Assembly: GCA_029721435.1 (NCBI GenBank)
Contig: CM056573.1
Location: 192,075,103-192,139,102 of the forward strand
Direction: 5' to 3'
Length of the DNA stretch: 64,000 nt
Source: Gymnothorax reevesii
Taxonomy: Eukaryota > Chordata > Actinopteri > Anguilliformes > Muraenidae
Below are positions 41,661-52,886 of this stretch, piece by piece; positions within the stretch are counted from its first letter, which is position 1, and the number at the start of each line of letters is the position of its first letter. The notes below the pieces were generated by a model. The model did not search any database. It was not told where the DNA came from and saw only the letters and a program-made list of their open reading frames with translations. A program made the position numbers and the translations under genes.

Positions 41661-43684
41661 CAGGGCCCTCCATACTTATTGGCACCCATGGTTAAGATGT
41701 GTTAAAAGTCTTAAAATAAACTCAATTTTTATTGCAGAAGCATACTCACACACTGAAATTGTAGAAAAATGTAACCCTCAACTCAAGTGAATTTTTAGGG
41801 GAAAAAAAATCCCTGACTAAGAAATAATTATTTTTCATAAAATCACCTGTTCCACAATTATTGGCACACCTAACAATGCCTAGGAAATAAATGTAATTGA
41901 AGTACTTCTGTCATTTCTACAGTAGTTTACTTGCCTGGGGAAAGCTAGTGAATATCGCGGACAGCAGCGGCACAGTCCTAAAGCAAGCTGAGTCATTCAA
42001 GTACTTGGGCCTGGTATTGGATGAGAAAGGAGGATCTGGAGCAGCATTGAAGGCTAGAGTGTCAGCAGCCTGGAACAAGTGGAGAGAGGTCAGCGGAGTG
42101 GTTGGAGATCGAAGAATGCCCAGAAAGTTGAAAGTTAAGATCTATGAGACAATTGTGAGACCGGTGCTAACGTATGGTGGAGAGCTTTGGACCATGAGAA
42201 AGAAAGAAGAGCTTCTGCTGGAAACTACAGAAATGAGTATGTTTAGAAGAATTAGAGGTGTGACGCTGAGAGACCGAATGAGAAGCGTGGATATTAGGAG
42301 GGAACTTGGAGTCGAAGCAGTGGCGTCGAAACTGAGGACCGCGAGACTGCGGTGGTTTGGCCACGTTGAAAGAATGGAGAATGGGAACTGGGTGAAGAAG
42401 GCGATGAAACTGGAGGTGGAGGGACGACGAAGAAGAGGGAGGCCGGCGGCAAGGTGGATGGATACTATCAAGGATGATATGAAGATGCGTGGAGTGGCGG
42501 AGGAAGAGGCTCTGGACAGAGTCCTCTGGAAGAGGAAGGCACAGACCCCAGACCCGGTCCCATGACTGGAACGGTGGAAAGATGATGATGACCTCCCCAT
42601 ATCTACTGTCAGAGGAATTATATAAGAAGTTTAAAACAACTGGAACAGTGTTAAACAAGCCTGGATGAGGAAGCAAGGTTATTTTGCCACCACGCACAGT
42701 GAGGAGGATGGTAAGAGAAATAAAAAGTTCTCCAAAGCTCACTTTTAAAGAATTGCAACAAATGGTAGCATCTTGGGGTCACAAAGTCTCCAAAACAACC
42801 ATCAGGCGCTATCTACATGCCAACAAGCTGTTTGGGAGGCATGCACTCACAATCATAAACGCAAATGTCTGGAGTTTGCTAAGCGGTACTGGGACTTCAA
42901 CTGGGACCATGTGCTTTGGTCAGATGAGACCAAGATAGAGCTTTTTGGCAACACAGAACACAAAAGACGAGTATGCAGAAAAGCACCTCATGCCCACTCT
43001 GAAGTATGGGGGAGGATCGGTGATGCTGTGGGCCTGTTTCTCTTCCAAAGGCCCTGGGAACCTTGTTAGGGTGCATGGCATCATGAACGCTTTGAAACAT
43101 GTGGACATTTTAAATCAAAATCTGGTGGCCTCAGCCCGAAAGCTGAAGATGGGTCGTGACTAGGTCTTTCAGCAAGATAATGACCCTAAACATGTGGCCA
43201 AATTTACACAGAAATGGTTCATCAGACACAGAATCAAGCTCCTCCCATGGCCATCTCAGTCCGCAGACCTCAACCCCATTGAAAACCTGTGGAGTGAGCT
43301 GAAGAGGAGAGTGCAGAGGAGAGGACCCAGGTCGGTGGATGATTTAGAGAGATTGTGCAAAGAGGAATGGTCGAGGATCCCTCTTTCTGTTTTCTCCCAT
43401 CTTGTGAAACATTATAGGAGAAGATTAGGTGCTATTTTGTAGGCAAAAGGGGGTTGTACAAAGTACTAACATCAGGGGTGCTAATAATTGTGGCACACAT
43501 GATTTGATTTAAGAGAATTATTTCTCAATGTGAGATTTTTTTTAAAATGCACTTTAATTGAAGGTTGAATTTTCCTCTTTTTTTCATTGTGGTCCTATAT
43601 TATTTGGAAAAAAAACTGAATTTATTAGAAGCTAAAGAACACATCTTAAACAGTAATTGTGCCACTTAATTATGGATGGCAGTG
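41661..43684 (+). pseudogene. Tc1-like transposon (second family) inserted in LINE B
   Basis: Left end CAGGGCCCTCCATACTTATT (then GGCAC), right end GTGCCACTTAATTATGGATGGCAGTG, flanked by TA on both sides (41659-41660, 43685-43686). Transposase in pieces: TVRRMVREIKSSPKLTFKEL and SKTTIRRYLHANKL (HTH), then WDHVLWSDETKIELFG (first Asp), VFQQDNDPKHVAKFTQKWF (second Asp) and SADLNPIENLWSELKRRV (Glu), a DD34E arrangement. A stop interrupts at 43160, several shifts lie between 42930 and 43030, and an RTE-like LINE fragment sits upstream of the transposase. It ends GAIL, followed by a stop at 43440. Different in sequence from the Tc1 family at 35.7, 52.9 and 59.2 kb. Confidence 0.92.
41925..42592 (+). 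pseudogene. RTE-like LINE, 5'-truncated C-terminal fragment
   Basis: One uninterrupted frame reads QAESFKYLGLVLDEKGGSGA, NKWREVSGVVGDRRMPRKLK, YETIVRPVLTYGGELWTMRK, LRTARLRWFGHVERMENGNW and RRRRGRPAARWMDTIKDDMK to a stop at 42563. This is the post-RT C-terminal region of a common RTE-like vertebrate LINE. The RT active site itself is absent. The 3' end carries GATGATGATG at 42582-42591, as in RTE tails made of short repeats. It interrupts the 5' untranslated part of the Tc1-like element. The intact frame suggests a young insertion. Exact left boundary uncertain. Confidence 0.85.
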
Positions 43685-43686
43685 TA

Positions 43687-43719
43687 ATTTTAAGAAACCA
43701 GTGTCAAGCCTATGAATAT
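43687..43719 (-). pseudogene. LINE B, short piece between two insertions (piece 2 of 4)
   Basis: Only about 33 bp, minus strand, reading HRLDTGFLK. It is bounded by the TA duplication of the Tc1-like element and by the AATAT duplication (43715-43719) of LINE A. In-frame with the end of piece 1 (LINSKAKDI) and the start of piece 3 (HKEALAPP), in the order expected just before the RT domain. Confidence 0.78.
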
Positions 43720-44539
43720 TTTTTATTTTTTATTTTACCTTTCTTTATCCAGGTTAGCCTCATTGAGATTAAAAATCTCTTCTTCAAGAGGGACCTGGCC
43801 AAGAAGGCAGCAGAAGTTTCAGACACACATTACAAATACAGACAATTACAGCATTTTACAGGCAAGTGATGTACAGTATAAAAATAAAACAACAGATGAT
43901 TTATACTTGGCTATGAGGAGAAGCAGCTGCATATTTCAGCATCTGCCCAACCTTTAACTGTTGTTTTAAAAGCATTTAAAGAGATGAGATCCTGTAATTT
44001 CAAGTCTTTCTGGAGCTCATTCCACGCCATACGGGCTGCGAACTGAAACGCTTTTTTACCAAACTCGGTACGAGTCTTTTTTACATTCAGCAAAAACAAG
44101 TTTTGTGAGCGTAGACAGTAACTTGTGTTTGTCTGCTGGACAATGTATGTACATAAATAGCTTTGGGAGCAGTTTCAATATTGCTTTATAAATAAAGACA
44201 TGCCAGTGACTCAACCTGCGTAAAGTAAGGGATGGCCAACCCACCTTCTGATAAAGAACACAGTGGTGAGTTAGCGATTTGCAGTTTGTCACAAACCTCA
44301 AGGCACCATGATATACAGAGTCCAGCAGACGCAACGAATCCTTAAATGCATGCATGTAAAGAATGTCTCCATAATCCACCATAGGAAGAAAAGTAGCAGA
44401 AACAAGTCTTTTTCTCACCTCAAACGAAAAACATGATTTATTTCGAAAATAAAAACCTAACTTAAGTTTGAGCTTTTTCACCAGGGACTCAATGTGAGAA
44501 TGAAAATTTAGACCATCATCTATTAAAAGGCCTAAATAC

Positions 44540-44845
44540 TGTGGCATTTTGCTGTGAGACAAAACTGCACATTTCAGGGTGGCCTTTTATTGTGCACAGT
44601 CCAAGGTACACCTGTGCACTAATCATGGTGTCTGATGAGCATCTTGATGTGGCACACCTGTGAGGTGGGATGGATTGTCTCAGCAAAGCAAAAGTGCTCA
44701 CTATCACACATTTAGACCGATTTGTGAACAATGTTTGAGAGAAATGGTAATATTGTGTATCTGGAATTAATTTTAGATCTTTGAGCCCATCTCATGACAA
44801 ATGGGAGCAAAAACAAAAGTGTTGCGTTTATATTTTTGTTGAGTG
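44540..44845 (-). mobile_element. Tc1/mariner-type end fragment inside LINE A
   Basis: On the minus strand it begins CACTCAACAAAAATATAAAC (then GCAACACTTTTG), a terminus I recognise from a widespread fish Tc1-like element. It continues through TGTTCACAAATCGGTCTAAA, CACCTCACAGGTGTGCCACA and AAAAGGCCACCC to about GCCACAG. TA lies outside the terminus at 44846-44847. Only the untranslated first third is present; the transposase and other end are missing. Confidence 0.75.
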
Positions 44846-45740
44846 TACATTGATAGTCTTTCTATTGGTTTGTCATGCATAGTAGTAATCTGAGGTAAGG
44901 ATTGGGGCTCTTTCTTTGACCTGGTAAATACCATCAGCTTGGTCTTATCTGCATTTAAAGTAAGTTTTAGCTTACACAGCTGGACTTGTAAGCTAGTAGG
45001 AGCACTTTGAAGCTTTTCAAAAGCTTGTTCTAATGTCAGTGCACAGGATTACATTATTGTGACAACTGCATAGATTTGAAATTTAGCATTTTCTATACCT
45101 TTACCAATGCTATTTATATAAATGGTAAATAAGAGAGGTCCAAGGACTGAGCCCTGTGGCACCCCCTTGTGGATACTCTGCTTATCAGATGTCATACCCT
45201 CAAATTGAATACAATGTGTTCTATCTGATAGGTAGTTACTGAACCAACCCACTGCCATGTCAGATAAACCTATATTGACTAATCTTTGCTTCATCATGTC
45301 ATGGTCAACTGTGTCAAAAGACTTTGACAGGTCGATAAAAAGGGAGACACAATGCTGTTTACCATCTAGAGCACTGATGACATCATTAAGGACTTTCATG
45401 GCTGCTGTTGTGGTGCCATGTTGTTTTCTGAAGCCTGACTGGTACTGGACTAGTATATCATTATCTTCTAAAAAGTCTTTAATCTGATCACACACCAGGG
45501 TTTCTAGAATCTTAGCAAGAGTTGAGAGTTTAGAAATGGGCCTATAGTTGTTCATAATTGAAGGGTCGCCACTTTTCAATCGAGGAACAACAAAAGCTGA
45601 TTTCCATGCCCTGGGGATTACATTTAATTCAAGGCTAAGATTTAGCAAATAAGACAGGGGCTCAGCTATAATATCGGCTGACAGTTTCAAAAGATAAGGG
45701 TCCAAACCATCTGGACCAATTGCTTTATTAGCATCTATAC

Positions 45741-46256
45741 CAGGGGTGGCCAGCTCTGGTCCTGGAGAGCCGCAGTGTCTGCTGATTTTTGGTGTTACTC
45801 AGCACTCAATTGATGGATTAAAGAAGTTGATTACTCGCTTAACTGATCACACCTGGTGTCTCAGGTTTAATTTTGTAATAATGAGCCAGTCGAGTAATTA
45901 GCAGGAACAACCCACAAGACTCCTAGAGCCAATTAAGCAGACTTGCAGGTTCTGACAGCAATCTACGTGTTAACCAGGATTTATCAACGTGGTTGGGCAT
46001 TTAGCTTAGTTGTAGTGCAGACAAAGTAGAAGTACAAAGAAAAGATAAAAGTTTATAGGTCAGAGATAGCAAGCCCTGGTCCTGGAGAGCCGCAGGGTGT
46101 GCTGAGTTTGGTTTTCTCCACCCGATGTAAACCTGAGACACCAGGTGAGATAAGTGAAGTGTGTGATCAACTGCTTTAATTCATCAATCAAGTGCTGAGT
46201 AACACTAAAAGCCAGCAGACACTGCGGCTCTCCAGGACCAGGGTTGGCCACCCCTG
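45741..46256. mobile_element. hAT-type MITE (516 bp) with perfect 8-bp TSD, inside LINE A
   Basis: Ends CAGGGGTGGCCAGCTCTGGT and GACCAGGGTTGGCCACCCCTG form TIRs; the inverted similarity extends to over 100 bp (the GAGAGCCGCAG and ACACCAGGTG blocks). A 36-bp-type second copy of the CCTGGTCCTGGAGAGCCGCA segment lies internally near 46075. ATCTATAC occurs at 45733-45740 and 46257-46264. LINE A reading frame is restored when the element and one TSD copy are ignored. Confidence 0.93.
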
Positions 46257-47487
46257 ATCTATACCTTTAAGGACCTTATGTACTACAGATACAGAAAAGG
46301 GAGTAAAACTAAAACTTTGTTCTGTTTTTTGCTTTATATCTATAAATACCTGATCATCTGATGTAGCCTTGAACAGAGAGCCAGAGGAAATAAAATGGTA
46401 ATTGAAACAATTTAATATTTCAGCTCTGTCGGAAACTATTTCCGCACCTTTTTTAATGTATGATGGAAATTCAGGTTGAGAAATTGTATGCAGAGATTTG
46501 ATTGTTTTCCAGAATTTATGTGGATTATTCAAATTTTTAGATATCTTTGATAAATAGTAATCTGATTTTTGTTTCCTAATTAGATGTGTACACTTATTTC
46601 TTAAAAACCTAAATGTAATCCAGTCAAAAACCGAGCCATTTTTTCTAGCTTTGGCCCAGGCTAGGTTCCTCTCATGTATTTGTTCAGCCAGCTCTTCAGA
46701 AAACCAAGGATTTTCTCTACCCTTAATCCTATCACTTCTTATGGGAACATGCTTGTTTGTAATGTTTAAGAAATTCTCTCTAAAAAAGGTCCAAGCCAAT
46801 TCAACATCAGGAATAAATCTGATCCAGCTCCAGTCATAATGTAACATATCATATAAAAAACCTTGCTCTGAGAAATGCTTAAAACACCATTTCTTTATAA
46901 AGCAGGACTTGGTCTTTGGGAGCCTAGTGTTGTGCACAGCAGCGATTGCACAGTGGTCACTCACATCATTAGAAAAAATACCTGTGGCCATGTATTTATG
47001 GGGAACATTAGTTAAGAAGATATCAATGAGGGTTGATTTTTCTGGGGATTTCAAATTTGGACGGGTTGGGCCATTTATTAATTGTGTCGGATTCATAGCA
47101 TCACAGTAAGTTTTAAGCTCATCAGATCTTGGCTTTAACCAGTCCCAATTTCAGTCTCCAACTATGACCACTTCATTATAATCAAGTTTGGACAAGCAAT
47201 TTGAGAAAGAATCCAGAGTATTACTCAGAGCAGATGGAGGTCTGTAACAACCGACCAATGTAAGGAACACCTCTTTTGACACTTCTACTTTAACAGCAAG
47301 TATTTCAAACTGTATGCATAGTGATTGTGGAAGTGACACACTTACACTAAACTTAGTTTTTGCATAAATAGCAACTCCTCCTCCTTTTTTGGGCCTATCA
47401 GAGCGAAACACGTTATATCCATTTATATAAATATCACTATCCAAAACAGACTTTTTCAGCCAGGTTTCAGATAATACAATTAAATAC

Positions 47488-48890
47488 AATATCCTTGGCT
47501 TTAGAGTTGATCAGATTACTAATGATATCATCAGATGAATTAGAAACCTGCTGATCAAAAACTTCAAAGTATCTGAACTGTTTCACCAAATCCTCTATTG
47601 ATTTTATGAAAAAAGAATTAAATTCCTGAGCCAGGATACCAGGGTTTCTCACCGGCTGATTGTCAGTTTTTAATTCCAGACCTTCAGTTTCCTGCTTGGG
47701 TTGTTTCCCTATTAATTTATTCATATTCTGCCATATTTTTTTCCTGTTACCTCTAGCGTTCTCAATAATTTGAATTTAAAAAATCAGCTTTGGCCTTACG
47801 TAGTTCTGATGTCACTTTGTTTCCAGCTACTGTAAAATTGAGGCTGTCTGTGTTCAGCCCAGACTTAATAGATTTTCTGAGCAGTTGATCCCTATGCTTC
47901 ATCAGTTTAAAGCAGGCAGAGTTCAGCCAAGGGAGAGAGGTGGACTTCTTTTCCCCCTGGCGCCCTCTCCTGGAGAATGAGAGGATAACCTCTTTGACTT
48001 TAAAGAGAAATAAGTCACTGCCTGTGTCTGCATCATCACATTCCATAAAGCCAGACCAGTCAACATCTTTTAAAGCTCTATCCAAATTTTCTAGTTGATT
48101 CTTGGGGATAATCATATTAATAGATCAGTTGGTTGAGGTATGATACTAATTTTTTTGAACATTTGACTTTTCTTGAAAAAAAGATTGCCTTATGGTCCAA
48201 AAGTCATGTTAACAGGTTACGGGTATTTGTGATTCTTTCTGGTTTATTGGTGAAAACAATTCTGGAGTGTGTACGGTGTGTAATTCTGGTGGGTTGCTAT
48301 ATTATCTGAATGAGATTAAAAAGTAGTCACTTATAAGCTTGAGGTGTTTTCGGTCTTTTTTGTGATCCCAATTGACATTAAAATCGCCAAAGAGGATGAT
48401 ATCTTTATGATTACCTGAAGTAAGCAGTGCCTTAAGCTGGTCATAAAAATCTATGTTAGCTGTAGGTGTGCGATAGATACAGATGACAGTAAGAGACATC
48501 TCTCTCGAAAGGGAAATATTTACACCAGTGCATTCAAGTATGATGTTACTGGGCAATGTAATCTGATAACAGTAAATATGTAATATGTAATAAAGTTATT
48601 CTTTACATACAAGAGAACCCCCTACCCCTCCCCAGACCCCTGTCTCTCCTGTACGTTTTATAGTCCGGAAGTGACACAGCAGCTTCGGGTGAGGAACTGG
48701 TGAGCCACGTTTCAGATAAACCCATAAAATCAACATTAGAATTACATAATAAATGTTCAATCTGTTCACGTTTTGGTACCAAACTGCGAACATTTAAATG
48801 ACCCCCAAACAACCCCCCCTTTTTATACACTGGATCCCAGATAGTCCTAGCCTGATTAAGTCTCCTAAAAAATTTATCATTTATCATCGT
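47488..48890 (-). pseudogene. LINE B, endonuclease and linker (piece 1 of 4)
   Basis: Minus strand from 48887: LNVRSLVPKREQIEHLLCNS, DFMGLSETWL (Glu of the apurinic-type endonuclease), then after a damaged stretch LTVICIYRTPTANIDFYDQL and IILFGDFNVNWD with the Gly-Asp-Phe-Asn catalytic block. The linker has STSLPWLNSACFKLMKHRDQ, FNSFFIKSIEDLVK and ends LINSKAKDI at the LINE A insertion point. Shifts near 48595, 48300 and 47765. The EN N-terminus begins close to the 5' end seen here; any ORF1 is not recognised beyond 48890. Confidence 0.82.
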
Positions 48891-49092
48891 TTATCTGGTT
48901 AAATGTGTTTTAATGTTCAAGTGCATACAATTAATTAATGTAAAAGTACACTGTTCCATGACTATTGAATGCATTGTGCTTCATTAAGATCCTGAGCTCA
49001 TAAGCCTGTACATCTCAATTTTTGTGGGTCAGTTTCCTGCATATAAGAAAGAAGCTTTAGTTGTAGATGTTTAAGTGCATTCAGAAGCATTT
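48891..49092. other. no gene recognised
   Basis: AT-rich sequence between the LINE B 5' end and a 19-bp minisatellite. Confidence 0.4.
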
Positions 49093-49222
49093 TGTTAGAG
49101 GCAGATGCAGCAGTTTGCGGCAGATGTAGCAGTTTGAGGCAGATGCAGCAGTTTGAGGCAGATGTAGCAGTTTGAGGCAGATGCAGCAGTTTGAGGCAGA
49201 TGCAGCAGTTTGAGGTAGATGC
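49093..49222. repeat. 19-bp minisatellite (about 6.8 copies)
   Basis: Unit GAGGCAGATGCAGCAGTTT repeated head to tail, alternating with a GATGTAGCAG variant. Visible directly. Confidence 0.93.
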
Positions 49223-49754
49223 ATGTTCTAGTGTGAAATTGTGGTGTCTTGTAATACCAACTGTTTGGTCAAATTGCAATCTATTGTCTGGTGTCTGAAT
49301 ATCACTAATTATGAACGTTCTAGAGACACGTGCTCATATAATGCACAACAGCATCTCTACTATATTATTCAGTTTATTGAGCTGAAAATCAAGAGAAGAG
49401 GAAGATGGAAGGGGAGTTATGATTGAGAGTTTGAAAACATTGGGGAATGACATGCATTTCAGCGTTCTTTTGCTATTTTATCATGATTTTTAAAATGGGA
49501 TAAATACAAAATGCCACACATAGATGGATGATACTTCCACAATGGATTTATAAATATCATTCAAGATATATAAATGTCTTGTAAATTGAGTTTGCAGGAT
49601 GCTATCTGTAATTTGGAAAACACAGCCACTAGATGGCAGTATTGGCATTTTTGTTGTTCAGCCAGTCTGGAGCTAGGTTTTGGGCATGTCCTGGACATGC
49701 CTCAGAGGGGAAAGTCCCAGAGAATTGAAAAAAGTCTGGAAGGTGGGAGGGCTC
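49223..49754. other. no gene recognised
   Basis: No coding domain or element end was recognised. The segment GCCACTAGATGGCAGTATTG resembles a short conserved box often found in vertebrate repeats, without further support. Confidence 0.35.
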
Positions 49755-50337
49755 TGTGATGCGGGATCAGAGAGACACCAAACGCGAGGTGGAAGGGAAA
49801 ATGGAATTTATTAAAACAAAAGCAAAACAGGCACGAGGGCCAACAAAAAACTCGGCCCAAAGGGTTGCAAAAGACAAACTAATGTACGCTACACGGAGCT
49901 ATAAACAAAAGAATACAAAAACGACAAAAAACAAAAGGCACTGGAAACTCCAGGCAAGAAGACCAAGAAAAATAAATAACAAGGCTATATATATACAAGA
50001 CAAGAGCTATAGTCACGAGACTTGACAAGAGGCTAGAACAAGACTTGAAACTTGACATGCAAGGGAACTTGAGACACTGTCTGCCGGCCAACTTCCACCG
50101 CATCCAGATGAAGGCTAAGTAATCAAGGACACATGAGGGGCAACACCTGGAGAAGCAGAAACAAGAGGCATGGCAAGATCAAGACATGGACAGAGATTGG
50201 ATGACATGACCTGCTCATTAAGAGAATGAGCGTGCTCAGCTTAAGTACCAATTAAGTATGCAGTTTGGAAGCAAGCATGGATGTAAGAACAGAAAAGCAC
50301 AGCAAGATCTTGAAATAGCAAAGCAGGAATCATGACA
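49755..50337 (-). mobile_element. LTR-like sequence, minus strand
   Basis: On the minus strand it starts TGTCATGATTCCTGC and ends GATCCCGCATCACA, an imperfect inverted pair with TG/CA ends. The minus strand carries a TATATATATAG promoter-like box (near 49985-49995) followed about 180 bases later by a TTTTAATAAATTCC polyadenylation-like signal (near 49806-49820). Size and signal order suit a solo LTR. No target duplication was found and no internal domains adjoin it. Confidence 0.42.
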
Positions 50338-50639
50338 ATAAACTCCCTGTCTAAATTAGTAATATTAGTAATGTGCCTATCTAAGAATTACACCACCCAG
50401 TGAGTGTTAGTAAATGTTAGTAACTTAAAAACTGTTAATTGCCAATAAGCTCAGAGAGCCCCGAATCAGCACAGCACAGAAGGAAGAGGGAAATACCAAA
50501 GCCAACCCAGAGCTCTGAAATGTGCAACAACGAAGGCACGGGGCAGAACACAGACAAGCGGTGGAGTGGCATGGCAGACCTGGCAAAAACAAAAACATGG
50601 AAAAGTAAAAACGTGGACAAGGAACATGAATTATGAAAT
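50338..50639. other. no gene recognised
   Basis: Purine-rich sequence without a recognisable domain. Confidence 0.35.
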
Positions 50640-50735
50640 GAGTGAACCTGATACAAGAAACTGTTAAAACTGTGACTATGAAACATGAACTATGGAACTA
50701 TGAACTATGAACTATGAAACTTGGAACATGAAACT
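50640..50735. repeat. short tandem repeat of ACTATGAA type
   Basis: Degenerate copies of GAACTATGAACTATGAA and GAAACATGAACTATGG, with 7-8-bp periodicity. Confidence 0.75.
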
Positions 50736-50753
50736 GTTAAAACCATAAACAAT

Positions 50754-51117
50754 ACTGTTCTGGCCAAAGGCCAGAACCCCGGAACACAACAGCTCTGCAA
50801 AAGAGTATATAAGGAGAAAAATTGAGAGAGTAAAGTAGTAGGAGAAATTGCAAGGAGAAATAGTGGAAGGATACATTTGACCAGACCTGTCACTCTTTTC
50901 AAGACCTGTGAAGCTCTTATTGTGGATTTTTGCCTGTGTTGGAGCATTTTCCTGTTCCAAGACATCGCAACATAGAAACCCCAACTCAATTACCAAAGGA
51001 ACTGTAAACATCTCATTTTCTTTATTGTTACAATCTTGGTCAGTGCTTTGTTTTATAAAATCTGTTAAAGTTTTACAATTTTGTCTGTCATCCCTTGCTG
51101 TACGATATCTCACAACA
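50754..51117 (+). mobile_element. LTR-like sequence, plus strand (tentative)
   Basis: Starts TGTTCTGGCCAAAGGCCAGA and ends near CTCACAACA, with a GTATATAAGGAG box near 50801 and a TTTTATAAAATC segment downstream. ATTGGGGCC right after the end resembles a primer-binding-site-like sequence. No second LTR, no TSD and no domains were found, so this is only a candidate. Confidence 0.3.
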
Positions 51118-51143
51118 AATTGGGGCCATAACATATCATTGGG

Positions 51144-51640
51144 CATCTACCCATGCTCCAAAACCAATCAGGGAACACCTATCATCCACTCATACTCCAC
51201 AACCAATCAGGGAACACCTATCATCCCCTCATTCTCCACAACCAACAAGAAGCTCCTCAGAGCCTGTCTTCCGGCCGGGTCTAGGCCTGGGCCAATCGTG
51301 AAACCACACACACGCATGAGGAGGACAATCGGGACCCTGAAAAAAAAAAAGAACGGAGCCGAAACTTAGACTCGTAGCCTATCAGCCCGAGTAATTAGGG
51401 AGCGCCTACCATCCAACCCATATTCCAAAACCAACCAGGGAACACTTACAATCAACCTAACTACACAAACCAACCAGGGAGCACATCCATCCATCCATAC
51501 TCCACAACCAATTAGGGAACGCTTTTCATCCACCCATACTCCACAACCAGTCAGGGAACATCTATCATCTACCCATACTACATGACCAATCAAGGAACAC
51601 CTACCATCCACTCATACTCCTCAACCAGTCTGACCAGTGC
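51144..51640. repeat. 39-bp minisatellite in two blocks
   Basis: Unit of about 39 bp with core CCAATCAGGGAACACCTATC then ATCCACTCATACTCCACAA. About three copies lie at 51144-51245 and six to seven more diverged copies at 51388-51640. The intervening 140 bp (51246-51387) is not repetitive and includes an A run at 51340-51350. Confidence 0.9.
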
Positions 51641-52090
51641 TTCTCACACTCGGTCCTGCTGCCCCCCTGTATCGCTGGTTTTTGTTCCGATCACAACTGC
51701 AATCTTAGGATTTTAACAAGCCGTTGATTTGTCATAATTAGGTACATTTTTGTTTGGAGTCGTTATTTATCCTATTAAGTCACATTTGAAGAATCTATAC
51801 ATGCCATGAAGAATAAAAATTTCATATCCACATTGAGATATATTAGAAACTAGTATGAATAACTGCAAAGGGAAACAATTTTACCAAACATTTAATCTAC
51901 ATAAACAATCAATAGGTTCCTCATTGGTGAAACTGTTGACATATGGCTGCAAAAAACCGACAATTTATTTGGCAGACTGCAGAGTCACAGCTGTTTGGTG
52001 TCATGCTCATTTTATCAAGTTCTGGCTGATTTTATTTGTGATCAATTGTTTTTTATTATGACGCATACAACAGATGGATATACAGAATGC
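51641..52090. other. no gene; possible hAT end
   Basis: CCAGTGCTTCTCACACTCGG near 51634-51655 looks like the CAGTGCTTCTCA terminus of hAT elements, without an identifiable partner end. The rest shows no recognisable feature. Confidence 0.35.
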
Positions 52091-52886
52091 CTGTGTGTTT
52101 CCCCGAAACATGACTCAATGGTATCTAGCTTTAAGTCAATCCTGCTCTTGAAAACCCCCAAAGTCTCTGCCTCAACATTATAGTCAGGCTAGCTATTCCA
52201 CATTGAGATTACTCTTTGGGTGAAGTAATGTTTCCGAATATCAGTGCTAAATTTACCTTTGGTCAATTTCCATTTGTGACCCCGAGTTCAACACACATTA
52301 CTTGGTCGAAGGAATCCCACATAATTCACTTTGTTAATTCCTTTAACATATTTAAAGACCTCAATCAAATCACCCCCGAGTCTCCTTTTCCTAAGACAAA
52401 AGGGATTAAGGATCTCCAGCCTCTTCTCATAGCTTTCATCTTTTATATCTGGAATTAGCTTAGTGGCTTTTCTCTGAACTTTCTCCAGAGCCTCTATGTC
52501 TTTATTAAAGTATGGTCCCTAGAACTCTATACAATACTCCAGATGTGGTCTGACGAATGTGTTGTACAAAAGAAGCATCACCTCTTTTGATGTGTACTCA
52601 ATACTTTTGGCAATGTATCCCAGGATCCAATTGGCTTTTTTAACTGCTACGGCACAATGGCTAGAACCTGTGAGGGTTTGGGCAATCTTTCTCGTGTGGA
52701 GCACATTCCAGTTTTAAACCTCCCATGAAGTAATCCCGTCTAATATTTTTATTACCTACATGTACAACTTTACATTTTGCTAGATTAAATTTCATTTGCC
52801 ACATTTCTGCCCAATTCTGGATTCTATCCAAATCATCCTGAATCACTTTAGTGGACCCTAAAGTATTTGCCAAACCCCCCAATTGA
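52091..52886 (-). pseudogene. CR1-clade LINE copy B, 3' half (interrupted by Tc1)
   Basis: Minus strand: LANTLGSTKVIQDDLDRIQN, MWQMKFNLAKCKVVHVGNKN, DYFMGGLKLECAPHEKD, a small deletion, [40 protein letters not shown], then the C-terminal CR1 blocks to about 52110. This is the RT thumb and post-RT region. The segment directly continues, across the Tc1 insertion, the RT codons at 54441-54552. The CR1 3' terminus seen in the copy at 58262 (ATGTT repeats) is missing here. Confidence 0.88.

Larger units (their letters stand above)
43720..47487 (-). pseudogene. LINE A, 5'-truncated jockey-superfamily LINE inserted in LINE B
   Basis: Flanked by AATAT at 43715-43719 and 47488-47492. On the minus strand it starts within the endonuclease (LSETWLKKSVLDSDIYINGY, RSDRPKKGGGVAIYAKTKFS, a VVIVGD block, TLIDIFLTNVP and SDHCAIAA with the Ser-Asp-His catalytic motif). 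The linker follows (NPWFSEELAEQIHERNLAWA), then RT: NNYRPISKLSTLAKILE, LFIDLSKSFDTVDHDMMKQR (motif A), [20 protein letters not shown], and an active site reading IYAVVTIM where YADDT is normal, so both Asp are Val. The C-terminus ends near 43911, and the 3' UTR has the fish LINE tail AGAGATTTTTAATCTCAATG. Two insertions (44540-44845, 45741-46256) and a few shifts. Confidence 0.88.

Noticed and set aside
42142..42742. Minus-strand open frames of 152 and 191 codons
   Set aside because: They lie antisense to the RTE-like C-terminal fragment, which explains their length through its codon bias; no domain seen.
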